From contig RPFO01000102.1 of NCBI GenBank assembly GCA_009746045.1, positions 2,530,534 through 2,594,533 on the forward strand: 64,000 nt of DNA, written 5' to 3'. The notes beneath the pieces were generated by a model. The model had not been told where the DNA came from and made no database searches. It saw nothing but the letters and a program-made list of their open reading frames with translations. Shown here piece after piece: positions 10,557-22,617 of the stretch (position 1 is the first letter of the stretch; every line of letters starts with the position of its first letter). Both the position numbers and the translations under genes were made by a program. The stretch is from Mesostigma viride (taxonomy: Eukaryota > Streptophyta > Mesostigmatophyceae > Mesostigmatales > Mesostigmataceae).

Positions 10557-12771
10557 CAGTATGCGGCCAACGGCATGACCATCACCGATGACATGCCTGC
10601 CCTCAAGAGTGACTGTCGTCGCCTTGCGGACATTCTCATGTCCAAAAGGGAGTTCAAGTGGATGATGAGAGCCCGGCAGCCTCCTCCCGTTTACTCCATT
10701 CGTCTGGACGCCCTTGCCCACGCGCGTGGGCCGCCCAGCGCCCAGCATGCACAGGCTGGAGTTTCGTTAAACTCGCTTGGCATGGACTTGTCGGAAGACG
10801 AGGTGAAACGACTCAACGCAGTGCTCGATCAGTATTCAGCCGTGTTTGAGGAGAAAACACCTACGTTTCCCCCGGCCAGACCGGTGCTCCACCGCATTCA
10901 TTTGCAGGAGGGGCACCCACCTACCACCTCACCCATTTTTCGCATGGGGCCCGTGGAGTTGGCAGAGCTCAAGAAGATCTTGGTCGGCTTGTTGGAGGCC
11001 GGCTTGATCGAGCCCAGCAATAGCCCTTACAGCGCGGGCGTATTGCTGGTGCCCATGCAAACCCAATGGGAAGTGGCGTCTGGTTACGGATTATCGCAAA
11101 CTCAATGCGATCACCGTGAAGTCCAAGTATCCCCTCCCCCGCATCGATGATATATTTAATAAGGTGGAGGGCGCAAAGTACTTTACGGTGCTCGATTGTG
11201 CCGACGGTTTTTGGCAACTTTGGATCGCCCCCGAAGATTGCCATAAAACAGCCTTTACCACGCCTTTTGGCCATCACCAATTCCGCGTGGCGGCCATGGG
11301 CTTGTGTAACAGCCCTGCCTCTTTTCAGATGCTCATGATCGAACCACCTCTTTAGGTCGGTGATGGGCACTAGTCGGCTGCCCCAGGTCTCGGCAGACCT
11401 GCGCGACCCGACTATCCCGTGGGACCCGGGGACGCAGCCGTACAAACGCACCTGCGTGGCCATCTACTTGGATGACATCCTCATTTTCTCTCGCACGTTC
11501 GAGGAGCACTTGGAGGATGTTGCCGCGGTTGATCAATCTGCAGATCATGGCGGATAATAAACTGTCCGCCCGCCGCAGCAAGGTAGAATCAGGCCGCAGC
11601 GTCCCCTTTTTAGGCCACATTCTCTCGGACAAGGGCGTGTCCACGGACCCCGATAAGGTCGCCGCCGTCCAACAGTGGCCTGTTCCCGCGAATGTTCGCG
11701 CCTTGCGCAGCTTCTTGGGCTTGGTATCGTATTATCGCCGCTTCATCCCGCGTTTCGCGACCATTGCGGCCCCGCTTACTCACCTCCTCAAGAAGGACGT
11801 ACCGTGGGAATGGTCAGGCCTGTGTCAACAGGCCTTTGACTTGCTGAAGGCCAGGCTCGCCACTGCGCCTGTCCTCATCCTTCCGGATCCCACCAAGCCA
11901 TTCGTGGTCAATAGCGATTCTAGCAAGGTTGCTATTGGCGGTGTGCTGCTCCAAGACCATGGTCTCGGGCTCCAACCGGTCGAGTATATCTCCCGGACGA
12001 TGATCCCGGCCGAAAGAAATTACCCGGTCCATCAGCAAGAGTTGTTGGCCGTGGTGTACTGTTGCCATACTTGGCGGCACCATCTTCTGGGTGCTCAGTT
12101 CAACGTGGCTATGGCCGAACCCGACCCTGCGGACCCGTACACCGCTTGATCATCCAGACCGACCATCGGCCCCTCACGCACTTGTTTCAACGCAGCCCAC
12201 GCTTACGCCACGCCAAGCCCGTTGGCTTGAATATTTGGCACAGTTCGGTCCGTTCAAGATCGAATATGTCAAGGGCCTTGACAACACGGTCCCTGACGCC
12301 CTGTCGCATCGCCCCGACTATTGGTTTTATGAGGACCTTGACGTTTTGGCCACGACGTTGATCCCCTCCCATGGTCCCGTCGCCCCCTTTGGCGAGCGCT
12401 TGAGCGACCCGATGAGCCCCTTCCTCTTCTGTGGCGCCACAACCGCGGAGGTTGACACTGTTGACCATTCCGTGCGCCTCACCGGCAGCACCCCTGCACG
12501 TGAGGGCACGTGCGCAGCCGCAGGGGGGGGAAGGACTTCGGCCCCGTACAGCCATGTGGTGCCGGCGACAGGAGTTTACCCTCCAATGCAGCCCGTTGGA
12601 GAGGCATTCACGTTGGCAAATACTGCAACAACGGTCGTCATCAGCTCGGACCTAGAGCGCCTCATCTCGCGCTTCACGGTCACTGAGGACAAGGCAAATG
12701 AAGCCATAGCTGCCGCCCTCAGAGCATGGACGGCTAACCAGCCAAGTTTCAAAACGGGTTCCTTTACGTGA
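10557..12771 (+). pseudogene. Ty3/gypsy pol remnant (RT and RNase H)
   Basis: Frames in succession give the gypsy reverse transcriptase and RNase H. The N-terminal RT motif ends LIEPSNSPYSAGVLLVP (to about 11055). After a one-base shift near 11060 comes WRLVTDYRKLNAI, then FTVLDCADGFWQL (first catalytic Asp) and GLCNSPASFQ. After another shift near 11335 comes YLDDILIFS (the YxDD box, about 11464-11490). Another shift near 11520 leads to the connection domain (VPFLGHILSDKG, LRSFLGLVSYYRRFIPRF), then RNase H (FVVNSDSSKVAIGGVL, then RNYPVHQQELLAVV). A final shift near 12110 leads to IEYVKGLDNTVPDALSHRP. At least four frameshifts make it non-functional. About 35 extra residues sit between FRSVMG and CVAIYLDD. 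I see no LTRs. Confidence 0.85.
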
Positions 12772-13880
12772 ATGTCAGTGGCCAGGCGGCCCGTCAAGTC
12801 TCATGGCGCTTGTATGTCCCGCAAATATGCCGCGCTGAGGCTGGACTCACGGGCTGTGCACGCTTGCTACAGGAGTATAAAGCCCGGGCAGGGTTGGCAT
12901 AATTCCGGCCCTTCTCCTACCTTTTGCGTAATGCTCCTTGCATGTGCATTGCCTTGATGCAGGCCGCCCCGCCCCAGGCCCTGCATCAATGGGTGCATGG
13001 GCGACATCGAGTCGGTTATTCGATCGGTGCGGTATCGTTTGGACAGGAGGTTCGGTGTCCCTCACCCGACACACGTTCCTCGCCGCCTTCTTGAGTGTTT
13101 TCCCACTGGAGGCGCTGCGGGATGTCAACCTGGCCAAACGCCATGATTCACGCGCCGGCGAGTGGCAACTCACCTTCCATGCAGCACGCCCTAGTCCAGG
13201 CCAATGGCCTGCCTCTTCCCGAGCCGGCTGAGGCCGCGCCGGCTGAGCGTGTCCACCGGCGTCAACGCCGGGCCGCACCTCTGCACGGGCATGGCCGTGG
13301 GGGCTCCGCTCGTGGGGGTCACCGCCCGAGCCCTTACCGCCCGGCGCCGTAAACCATCGCCAACAGACGGTGACAATTGGCACGATCGATGCGTGCCCTG
13401 GAAGGGAACAGTGACCATGTATACAGTCATTTATAAGTCCCGGCTACAGGAGTAGCCGCCTCTTTTGTTGGGGGGCGGAGGTGTGTTGCACGGATGCAAC
13501 ATGCCATTTGTGGTATTAAATTATCCGTCCCGGTCGATCGGCGCCGACCGTAATCCGGCGCCAGTGCCGAGGCCATAGTATAGTTGGCAGCCAAGGCAAT
13601 CCGTGTGGAAGTAAGTGTAGAAGTTTTGCTGACGAACTTGGCCTTTGCGCCGTAGGCAGACCTAGCGCCTGAACGGGAGTTACGGGACAGCCAAGTGGCA
13701 CTGCACATGCGTTATGATGGTACCTTACGGACATTTGGATATTTTTCAGGAGAGGCCTCTAGCCGTACTGGTCTTTAATGTGTTCTAGACGGTTCGAGAA
13801 GCCCGTCCCCGCGGACCTCACGTCATGCCTGGTTGGCAGCGCCAGGCCAGTGTTTTTGCTAACGTACCGGAACCGGTAAT
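12772..13880. other. decayed retroelement flank, no intact gene
   Basis: Directly after the gypsy RNase H, a frame with RLYVPQ...LLQEY (about 12808-12880) faintly resembles the start of a gypsy integrase zinc-binding region. A GC-rich stretch follows to about 13355 whose frames (LAAFLSVFPLEALRDVNLA) I cannot place. No LTR, tRNA or intact ORF is seen after that. Confidence 0.35.
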
Positions 13881-14072
13881 TCTCCGGTAAATACCGGTGC
13901 CCCCCCGGCCGACCGGTAAGCCCCCCCCGGCCGACCGGTATGCTATATGCCAAGCAGGAACCCCCCCCCGGCCGACCGGTGTGCTATATGCCAAGCAGGA
14001 AACCCCCCCCGTTCGACCGGTATGCTGTGTTCAGAGCAGGAAACCCCCCCCGTTCGACCGGTATAAGCCATT
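13880..14072 (+). repeat. tandem minisatellite, about 42-bp unit
   Basis: Three to four copies of a unit built from CCCCCCC, then GGCCGACCGGT or GTTCGACCGGT, then TATGCTATATGCCAAGCAGG. The units vary in C-run length and in GGCC versus GTTC. A truncated unit lies at the left end near 13880-13920. Confidence 0.8.
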
Positions 14073-14329
14073 GTGACTTGTCCGGGCTGCCCTGGTCGAC
14101 CTGGAAGCTTTAAATGCCGGCCGGGGTTCCCCGGTTTCCCCGTCAGACAGAACCGGTACTTATATACTGACTATAACACAATATCAATTTCTATTAGTAA
14201 AGGTTGACTATTCCCGGCATTTACAAAAAGTTTGCAGATTGCTGCCATGCTAACACCTCCACGAAATGTAAACGCCGGCACAGCAGAGCCCTGCTGAATG
14301 CCCGACAAAAACCAGGGTGCAAGGGAATG

Positions 14330-14391
14330 AGTTGGATGGAGACTAGGGACGACGAACAACTGCTGAAGCTGAGAGCGAATGATGATTGTAT
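14330..14391 (-). repeat. element C 3' LTR, first part
   Basis: These 62 bp match 38694-38755. The rest of the same LTR resumes at 30716, after element A and its TGTAT duplication. Confidence 0.9.
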
Positions 14392-15008
14392 AGTTGTGAG
14401 TGTGAGGATGCCACGAATTCCGCCATGGTTCTTGCAGGAAGTTGCCTTTATTAATAATCAGGAAACACAGACGTAAGTCACGTCACTTCCAAGACTGCAC
14501 GCAGCACAGACGACAGGGTCGCAGTGCCAAGAGAACGTGCACGCAAGAACTAGCGTCCCGGTGTGACCAAGTCACTCATATAGCTTACTAGGGACGCGTC
14601 CAAGTATTCAGCTGCACTGTCACAGCTGAACTGTCAATCAATTGATTACACAGACTCTGGCACGCCTTTGGCGCGCAGATCTATCAATTGTCCATACGGC
14701 TAATCCTGTGGACCCATCCGTACACTACTCAGCATCAATTGTCTCATAGGTCCTGGCGCGCTACAGCACGCCTACCTATCAATTGACCATCAAGTCCTGT
14801 ACAAGTCCTGTCAACGTCCTGCGGACTATCAAAGTGACACTTGTACATCCTGTGTCCGTACGCGCCCACAGTGGCGCGCCGGGTACTGTCGGCACAGCCT
14901 AGGAAACGTCATAACTTTTACGTTCCTTAACCAAATGAGGCGTTCAAGGTGCCGTTGGAAAGAGCGTAACAATCTCTATCCATCTAACGTAAATCCTTTA
15001 CGTTAACT
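14392..15008 (-). repeat. element A 3' LTR
   Basis: Pairs with 30099-30715, same length. It holds four copies of the core ATCAATTG (about 14637, 14686, 14734, 14778) spaced 44-50 bp apart, as well as several GGCGCGC or GCGCGCC blocks. Confidence 0.92.
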
Positions 15009-15958
15009 CCAATCCCTTCTTTTCTTTAGGGATCACATCCCCTGCCAGGGACCCTTGAAGTAGCTTGAAATGTCCTTCACTCCAGCTTGAAGCTTGAACA
15101 GATGTCTTTAATGGCCATTGCCATTCCCCCAGCCTTTTCTTTTAAGGAACTGGAAAAGAAACAGATCTGCCACAGGGAAAACCATTCCATGAGAAATGGA
15201 TAAAAACCTATGGAAGTGGCATTACAGAGTACCACCAGATATTAGAAGCACACAAAATTAAATACATACAGGTTAATTCTATGAGGTCTTCTCCAGGAAT
15301 TAATCCCATCACCTCGGTAGAGCCTCCAGTACAATGACCTTCTGGCGGTGAGTTACATTAATCCCAGATACTAATCCCATAAAACCCAGTACATATTCAA
15401 TATAAGTACAATAAATCCATGACAATTAAAATACCACTTGACAAAGTAAGGCGTATTACAATAGTTTGCCTGTCATTCTCTCAACAGGGGTCTATTGGCG
15501 CCCGTCTTACGGCGCCCGTCTACTTGCCAGATGGTAAACTGCCACAGCAAACAAATGACAAAATGAAACACATAGGCAACAATTAAATCCTGCCCTGGGG
15601 AACTAGGGAAGTCTGAACAGGCAAACACCTGAACAGGCCAGCTTGTAGAAACATAATACCAGGGAATCGAACCCCGCCCTATAAACCCCAGAATAAAGGT
15701 TCCCAGACCATTGTGAGAAGTATGTACAAATATACATTTCTTTTAAAATAGAATACATGGTCTGTAATGGACCTGTCAACCTTGTGTAGTCAACAGCATG
15801 AACCCCAGCCAAAACCTGGCTGTATCCTGATTAAAATCAGAGTGAGTGTACCATGGTCCATGAGCCTTAGTACAGACTAAAATACAGGTATTATGCCAGT
15901 CACAATGCTGACACTACCACACAATCTGCTCTCCAATGCCCTATAACCATGCACCAGC
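15009..15958 (-). other. element A 3' untranslated region
   Basis: Lies between the pol stop (15959) and the 3' LTR. On the minus strand the last bases, AAAGAAAAGAAGGGATTGG, make a good polypurine tract. A string GGGGTTCGATTCCC on the minus strand at about 15662-15676 resembles a tRNA T-loop, with no full cloverleaf. No ORF is recognised. Confidence 0.6.
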
Positions 15959-18900
15959 TTAGACAGCTTGCTGAGATGGGTCCATCAGAGACTGAAGAAC
16001 CTTGTATTGCACTGCTGCCTTCTGCACTAGCTTGGTCAAAGCATCAGCAGGATTGTCAACCCCAGGGATATGCTCAATATTGGCCAAGGAGGACAACTCC
16101 TTAAGAAGGAGATAATCCAAGTCCCTACTTCTGGCCATCTGCCTGTGCACAAACTGCACCATCCCCATGGAGTCTGTTTTTAGAAGAGTGGTAACCTGAA
16201 GTGGCCAAGGAGTGTTAGAAGTCATCTGATGAAGCAACTCCTTCAGATAAAGGCTTGTGTGAATGCCTTCACAAATAGCCCTGCATTCTGCCACATCACT
16301 GCTGACAGCCACCCGTTTGTGCAGGCGACTAAACCAGCTCACCAAACTCCCCAGGCCTTCCTGTCTGAGCACAAAGAGCCCTGCAGCCCTGCCCCTGACC
16401 TTGGAGACCTGCCTGCTGTCCATTGAGCTATCCACATACAGCTCCATGCAAATGGGTTGTGATAAATCCACTGCAGACAACAGAATGCCAGATGAAGCCC
16501 TGACCTGATCAGCCACCTTGGCAGACCCTAGCTCCACCAGCATGTCATCAGGCAACCTGGCTATGACCATAAGGTCTGGCCTGGAAATGCCTGCCACCCA
16601 AGCAACCATGCCCCTCACCATGGGACACAGTGCCTGTGTGATGGTTGGAGGAAGCTTGCTAATGAGGGTCTCTTGATAATCATTGCCCCCCACCAGCAGC
16701 ATACGCCACTCCCCCCCTTCTTCACCAGTGTGGCCTCCATGCCCACAAACAGCAGAGGCTCATTCTCCACCTGCCATTGCTCCCTACCCAGAGGAAACTT
16801 GGACTTAATGATGGAGATCAGCTCCTTAAGCCACGACGTGGGAGCTATCAGATGTAGGTCATCCCCGTGCAGCGAAGCATACACTGGCAGGCCTTCCCAT
16901 TGCCCCAGAAACAGACAGGGGTCTACAGGAGAGACCTTCAAGTTGCAATGCTCCTTCAGGAAACGGTTGAGAGTCTCCCTCCAGATTATTGGACTTGACC
17001 TCAGGCCCTCCAGGCCCTTGAGGATTTTAAGGAACTCCGTGTGGATGTCCCTTTTCCATACAGCAGGCACCCTAACATAGAAAGGCGTCTTGCCCTCCCA
17101 CTTTTCCTGTGCCACATCTGCATCCCCTCCAGAAATGCCCTCTTGAAGTCTACCACCACTGAGCCATAGTCCAAGCCCTTGTTGAGAAGGCCTAGAAATA
17201 CACACAGCAGCAGCCTCCAAGTGTCATGCAGCATGCCAGGGGTATACAACTCCTCAGCAGTGCACTCACCAGTACCCTTGAACTCATTCAGCACTGGCCT
17301 GACATGTGGTACCTTGACCCCGTCCACCTCCTTCATCTTGATGACAAACTTGAGCTTGAGTAGACGTCGTGCAGGAGGCAGGTCATTGACAGGTTCCACG
17401 CATTTCTTGGAGATCCAGTCCTCCCCAGATTTAATCAGACCCAGTGTGACCTGGGGACACATAATGGGAGAGGACATGAGCTTCACCAGGCCTTGGTAGT
17501 TGATAGGGCTGTGTCCAGCAAGTGAGTGAGGACCAATGCCCAAACTGCTTGGATGACTAGCAGCTGGCAGTATGAGGTCATCAACCAAGGGCTCCTGCCC
17601 CTGGCACACTTGCACACGCTTAACCGACCTGGTTACTGCACGTGATAGGTGAGTGGTCCTGAAATTAATCAGTGGGACCTGACCAGCCCCTTCCTTAGTC
17701 AGGAGAGAGGACGTGATCACTACCCCATCCTGGCATAGGAAATTCTGCCCCAGAAGAGCAGGTCCTTGATAGCCCTCCAAGACACAAAAAGCAGTGTCCT
17801 GTCCAAGGATAGGAATGAATACCTCACCCAGTACCTTCACGTGTACCCCGCCACTGAAGTCAGACACAAACTGATAGCTGGGTTCAGACATGCTGTACCC
17901 TGCTGCAGCCCTGGTCCCAATGATGGAGACCTGAGAATTAGTGTCTACCTCTAAGGCAGTGTCCAGCCCCAGATTGCCATGCCACCTGAGCTTGGCTACC
18001 TTGGGCTGCTTCTTGGCTCTTTGTAGAGCCCCAATCAATCCAGCCAAACTTGTCCCCCTGGGCTTGGTTAGTGCCTTGGGCTTGACAGTTGACTCCCCAG
18101 CTGTTGACCTTGCAGCCTGTTCAACAAGTACCTCTGCAACCTGGCCAGGGCTGACAGATTCCCCTGCAACAGATGTGGTCGTTGCGTCAGTGATGTCACC
18201 TGGGACCTGAAAATCCTGCAGATCCTGTGAGCCTTGTGCCTGACTGCCCTCATTCATCAGGTTAGGCTTGACATATGACCAACTCAGCCGGTGCACATGC
18301 TTTGGTTCGTCCTCCATGCTGACCAAGCATGCGTGGCTAGCTTCATCAACCTGGGTAACCACCCCAGGACTCCAGCTACCACGTTTGCCATAAAGGCTAG
18401 GTTCCTTCCAAGCTAGGACCTTCTGACCCACTTGTGGCTCCAGCATCTTCCAACCCCGGTCCTTCTCCCTCAGCTTGGCAAAGGTGACATGTGCAGCATG
18501 TTTCCAGCCCTCCAGCACATGTGGTGGGCACAGGCCATGATATAGACCCATTGGGCTGACAGCAACTCCATCATAGTAGAAGTTAACCCTGCTGTTCAGC
18601 TGCTGCTCCACGTTCCTCAGCCATGCACTCCTGACAAGTGCAGGTGCAGACAAGGGTACCCAGTCTTCAGAGATGATCAATTTCTTGACCTCCTGGATTG
18701 CCCTCTCGATAGCACCCTGCTGCCCATGAGCCTCCCTAGGTGTAACCAGCAACTCAGGAAGGGTAGGATCACCCTTGAGATGCTGAAACTGCATGTCCAC
18801 CTGGATCCTTGTGGTAGGAAACTTGGCTCTTACATTCTGCAGGGCAGCCAGCAAGTACCTGTTCTTCATAGAAGGTAAATGCTCTAGCACCTTGTATTTC

Positions 18901-19338
18901 GTGTACCTGTCCACGCACACCAACAGTTGCATGCCCCTGATGTGTTGGATATCACACTGCAGATCACCAATGCTCTGAGGTAGAGCTTTGGCATGTGATT
19001 TCCTGGGCTTGTTGGAGGACAACTGGCACTTACACCGTGAGGCAGCTTGCTGACACGCCGGCGAAGGGGTGCCCTGCCCATACGGAAGGCAAAGTTGTTT
19101 GACAGAGAAGTGGCATGCCCAAACATGTTGTGGATTCGGGCACCCAACTCCTGGTACACAGAGGAAGCAGTCCCTGGCACAGTCAGGACTGTGCTGTCAG
19201 GTTGTCCAGCATCACCATGCTGACTTCCATCCTGTTCTGACTCAGAGCCTGAGTCACCCTGCTCATGCCCAACACCTGGACCGCCAGCAGGGACCACATG
19301 CATACCACCAGAGGCCTTCACACCCCTCTGTGGTTGTA
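15959..19338 (-). pseudogene. element A pol (IN-PR-RT-RNase H), frameshifted
   Basis: On the minus strand, integrase begins with an HHCC-like region (RIHNMFGHA, about 19180) and continues in the 673-residue frame 19022-17001 with DLQCDIQHI, RIQVDMQFQHLK and QGAIERAIQEVK (DDE positions). A linker region follows, then a retropepsin-like segment (LEVDTNSQVSIIG at about 17950-17920, PALLGQNFL at about 17765-17740), then the RT start (LLKLKFVIKMKEVDG), DFKRAFLEG and, after a frame change near 17100, SLHGDDLHLIAP (about 16870-16845). After another change near 16660, RNase H follows (LYVDSSMDSRQ, SDVAECRAI, KTDSMGMVQF, NPADALTK). The frame changes near 19020, 17100 and 16660 make this copy inactive as sequenced. 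Confidence 0.85.
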
Positions 19339-19343
19339 CATTG

Positions 19344-19751
19344 AGTTAGCTGAGATACCTCGAGGCTGACTTGTGGCCGGAGCCACACAGGGGAACATAC
19401 AGTGTGACCGGAGTTATTCTGGCGGAGACAGAATAACGGTGCCGAGCGCCGGTTGTGGCGCGACGCACACACGTGTACGCAAGTTACGTAGCTAGCAACT
19501 AGTCTAGTGGACGTTGTGCGTAGTAACGTTGCTCCAGGTCTAGAAGCCTCTAGAACCTGGACACGTGGCGGACAAGTGAGCGTAGTCCAGTTGTCCTAGG
19601 GATCTCGTGTGAGTGATGTGTCCACGACATATAATGTGTGCCCACATATGGAGTGAATAATGACAAGGAACGCCCGATCCCTGGCGTTGCTGCAGCCATC
19701 ATTCTCACACTGAGTCCCCAACGTCTCCGACGTACATCTATATATCTAACT
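19344..19751 (+). repeat. element B 5' LTR
   Basis: Identical by eye to 27428-27835. It includes a perfect 9-bp stem GTTATTCTG / CAGAATAAC (19413-19421, 19429-19437) and an imperfect dyad CCAGGTCTAGA..TCTAGAACCTGG near 19532-19559. Confidence 0.95.
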
Positions 19752-19769
19752 TGGATTAGACATGGCGCC
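19752..19769 (+). promoter_or_regulatory. putative primer binding site overlapping the gag start
   Basis: Reverse transcription primer sites of LTR elements normally start TGG just after the 5' LTR. Here TGGATTAGACATGGCGCC follows the LTR directly. The gag ATG is at 19762, only 10 nt after the LTR, so an 18-nt site would include the start codon. The matching tRNA is not identified. Confidence 0.5.
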
Positions 19770-22614
19770 GAAGAACTCGGAAGCTAAGAACAACAATGTC
19801 CGTCCCACCCTTCAGCGGGGAGGGGCAGGAAACGGTCGGGGTCGGCCTCCCGCTAACCGGGAGCCCCCCATTACCACGAGACTGCCTTTCCCGGCGTCTC
19901 AGAGGAGAATTTCTCCTCGCAGTTCCCCACCGCGGGAGCGTGACGAAAATGTCACCTACCGCATGGTGGTGGCGGACACCCCTCGCCGGCAGCGTGAAGC
20001 TGTCGCTGCCGAGGAGTCTGCCCCCCAGGGGAACAGGGGCACCGGGACTCGCAACGAGTCCGAGGTTGCCCCGCACCTCATGCCACCCGCCCAGGGCGAC
20101 AGGTGGAAGAGGATTCCTCCTCTATGGAGGAGGGGGAGGCTTCACCCTCTCCTAGGAGAGAGGTGACCTCCGGCCAGACGAGGTCCTCGTCTGGCAACAC
20201 CTCTGTCGGGAGGGCGCTGGCAGGCATGAGCCTCGGCGCGAACCCGACCCCTGCGTCCCAGGACGCAGGTGAGGTTTATGTTGACGGTTGGGGCCAGCTC
20301 CCCTTCAAGATCCCGGTGCGTAATGCACCAAATTTTTGCCTTTCGACGGCTGGCGACTCCGCCAGCAGAGTACCCTCCCTGGCGGCTTCGTCCTGACCAA
20401 GTTCGCGGTTCAGGCGGTGGCGGCCGAGCTCCCGGAGGACGTCCATTGTCGTTTTTCGCATGTCCAGGTTGCGATTCTGATCCGGCTGTATTACTTGGCC
20501 GTGAGACAAGGTGTAACTGCTCTCGACATGTATTCGGAGGCTCGCCAGGTGGCAGCAGCCACGGTGGTGGCCAAGCCACCTCGGCCGGCCGAGGAGATGC
20601 CAAGGATGCCACCTGTCGTGCCAGTCGGCTGGGGACCTGCGACGGCATCCCCTGGTTCGGCAGCGACATCGACTGCGTCGCAGCAGCTGGCTGCAACTGT
20701 GTCGCCCCCGGCGTCGGCGGCGACCTTGCCGGCCGCGGCATCCAAGACTGCAGCACCGGTGGGCGCCCCGTCTTCTCCAGTAGCGACAGCGACAGCGACA
20801 GCAGCAGCGACGGCGACAGCGGCAGCGACCCCTAGGCGGGCGGAGGGCAAGCGCCAGCCGCCTCCCCACGACACACCCGCCGCTGAGTCGGCACCGTCGG
20901 CATCAGCCGACAACACCAACGCCATCACCACCCACCCCCCGCGAAGGCGGGTGCTTCGGCACCCCCATCGCAGTCCCAAGCCCCCGGCAGGGCCGGCAAG
21001 GGACCTGCCACGGCCCAGGCCGTGGCAAGGGATCATCCATCTCCCCCAGGGGAGGAGGATGTGGCCATGGAGACAGCCGAGGCACGCATCCCTGGGGATG
21101 ACGTCGTCTCACTCCGTGAGCCAACCCTTTGGCGCGCAGTCCAGCGCTGCGCCCAGGGTATCCAAGGGGTGGCCAGCGAGAGGCTGGACGACAGGTTGGC
21201 TGAACACACCAGCCTGTTGTGTGCGATCATCTATCATTTGCTCGATCAACCCTCGATTGAGCCGATGACCAGGAGGATGTGCGAGGCACTCCTGCCCGCC
21301 CTGCAGACCTTGCTGCGAGGCAAGAAGATCAGGGTGAACCTGGGCGTGATGGTGGAGATGGTGCAGACGTTGCACCGGGTGTGCATGCAGCAAGCAAGTA
21401 TGTATCTCCCCACTTGGTTGCGTGTACAGACAGGTAGCCAGCAGGGGGGGGACGTGCATCAGACAAGCTCATCTAGCAGTGAGGATAGTGATGTTTCTCT
21501 CACCCCTACCTTTGAGCAATGGGAAGCAGCTAGGGCACGCAAGAGGCAGGCACAGAGTCAGGGTGTGCAGGGGGGCATGGACATGTCATCTTCACCAACA
21601 CATGTTGTGCAGGCACCTAACCCCCCAGTGCAGCCAGCCACGCGTAGCAGGCCCTCACAGGTCTCACCTAGCATCCCAAACACTGCCAATGCTGCTACAT
21701 CCCCAGGCAGGTCTTCTTCTCCCTCTCCCTCTTCACCATCTCAGGATTGGCCAGTCTATAACGAGCATAGGCCAATTGACAGGATTATGGTGAGGGGGCT
21801 GCCAGAGGGGTATACTAGGCAGCAGGGTGCTCAGCTTCTTCTCTCTCTCAAGCTCGCTAGGGAGGAGCTGAATATCAAGAACTGGTTTGGGGCACTCATG
21901 CAGGGTGATTTCTTCCACCAATCCAATCCCTCCATCCAGCACTTGGTATCCATATATCAGCAAAGGTATCCCAGGTGGCAGGACACACAGGGTAGGGAGC
22001 CATGGGAGAACTTTCTGCGTGACCTGCATGACCTGCTGTCTGCTCCCACCACTGTTGACATGTACTCTGCGTTTAACTGGGTGAAAACTTATAAGGTAGA
22101 AACTCAGAACTATGTAGCAGAGATCAAGAAATGGGAACTTGCAGTGAAGGCCCACCCCGAGGTTAGCAAGCTAGATCACAAGTGGCTTGTTCATTCCCTG
22201 CTCGAGAAGCTTAACCTTGATCGTAACACCTTTGCCATGATCACCACAGGCTTGGCCACCCATTGGGAGTCGATGAAAGAGGCTCTCGATTATGTTAAGC
22301 TAGCCCTGGGTCCACTGTGTCAGGACTCAGCCCCTCCCCCCTCTACCTCTTCCCCCCCTGCTGTCAAGCGGGCCCGGGGGGAGGAATCAGATGAGGAGGG
22401 TAAGGCCAGGAAGGCCAAGGACAAGCGTCCTGTGACGCTAGGGGAGGTGAAGACTCTTATGAGTCAGTTTGTTAAGAGCCTCAAGGGCAAGGGCAAGGGC
22501 AAGGGCAAGGGCAAGGGCAAGGGGCAGGGGAAGGGGAAGGGTAGGTCATCCCCCCAGGGGGGAACGCTAACAAGTCTTCTGGGGCTGGGTCCTCCACCCC
22601 CAAGAAGGATGTGA
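19762..22614 (+). pseudogene. element B gag, broken into several frames
   Basis: Four successive frames are needed. They are an N-terminal basic/Pro-rich part (ATG 19762), an acidic Ser-rich part (from about 20103), a part from about 20390 with FSHVQVAILIRLYYLAVRQG, and the long frame 21022-22614. The long frame has helical capsid-like segments (LREPTLWRAVQRCAQGIQG; NWFGALMQGDFFHQSNPS; DHKWLVHSLLEKLNLD) and a (Lys-Gly) repeat near 22480-22540. A CCHC knuckle (CVRCGRRGHSKDKC, 22617-22658) follows in another frame, and a second (CHKCLGPPHGDPAKC, about 22699-22743) in a third. The homologous gag of element C is organised the same way. With identical LTRs these breaks are surprising, and sequencing indels are a real alternative to decay. 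Confidence 0.75.
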
Positions 22615-22617
22615 AAT

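Noticed and set aside
10060-11150. Long ORFs on both strands made of VGGW or THPP repeats
   Set aside because: They are a consequence of a 4-bp repeat without stop triplets; only the part after 10556 is real pol sequence.
15650-15690. tRNA gene in the element A 3' region
   Set aside because: GGGTTCGATTCCC alone matches; no acceptor or D-arm within range.
19756-20869. Minus-strand Arg-rich ORFs opposite element B gag
   Set aside because: Shadows of GC-rich gag sequence on the plus strand.
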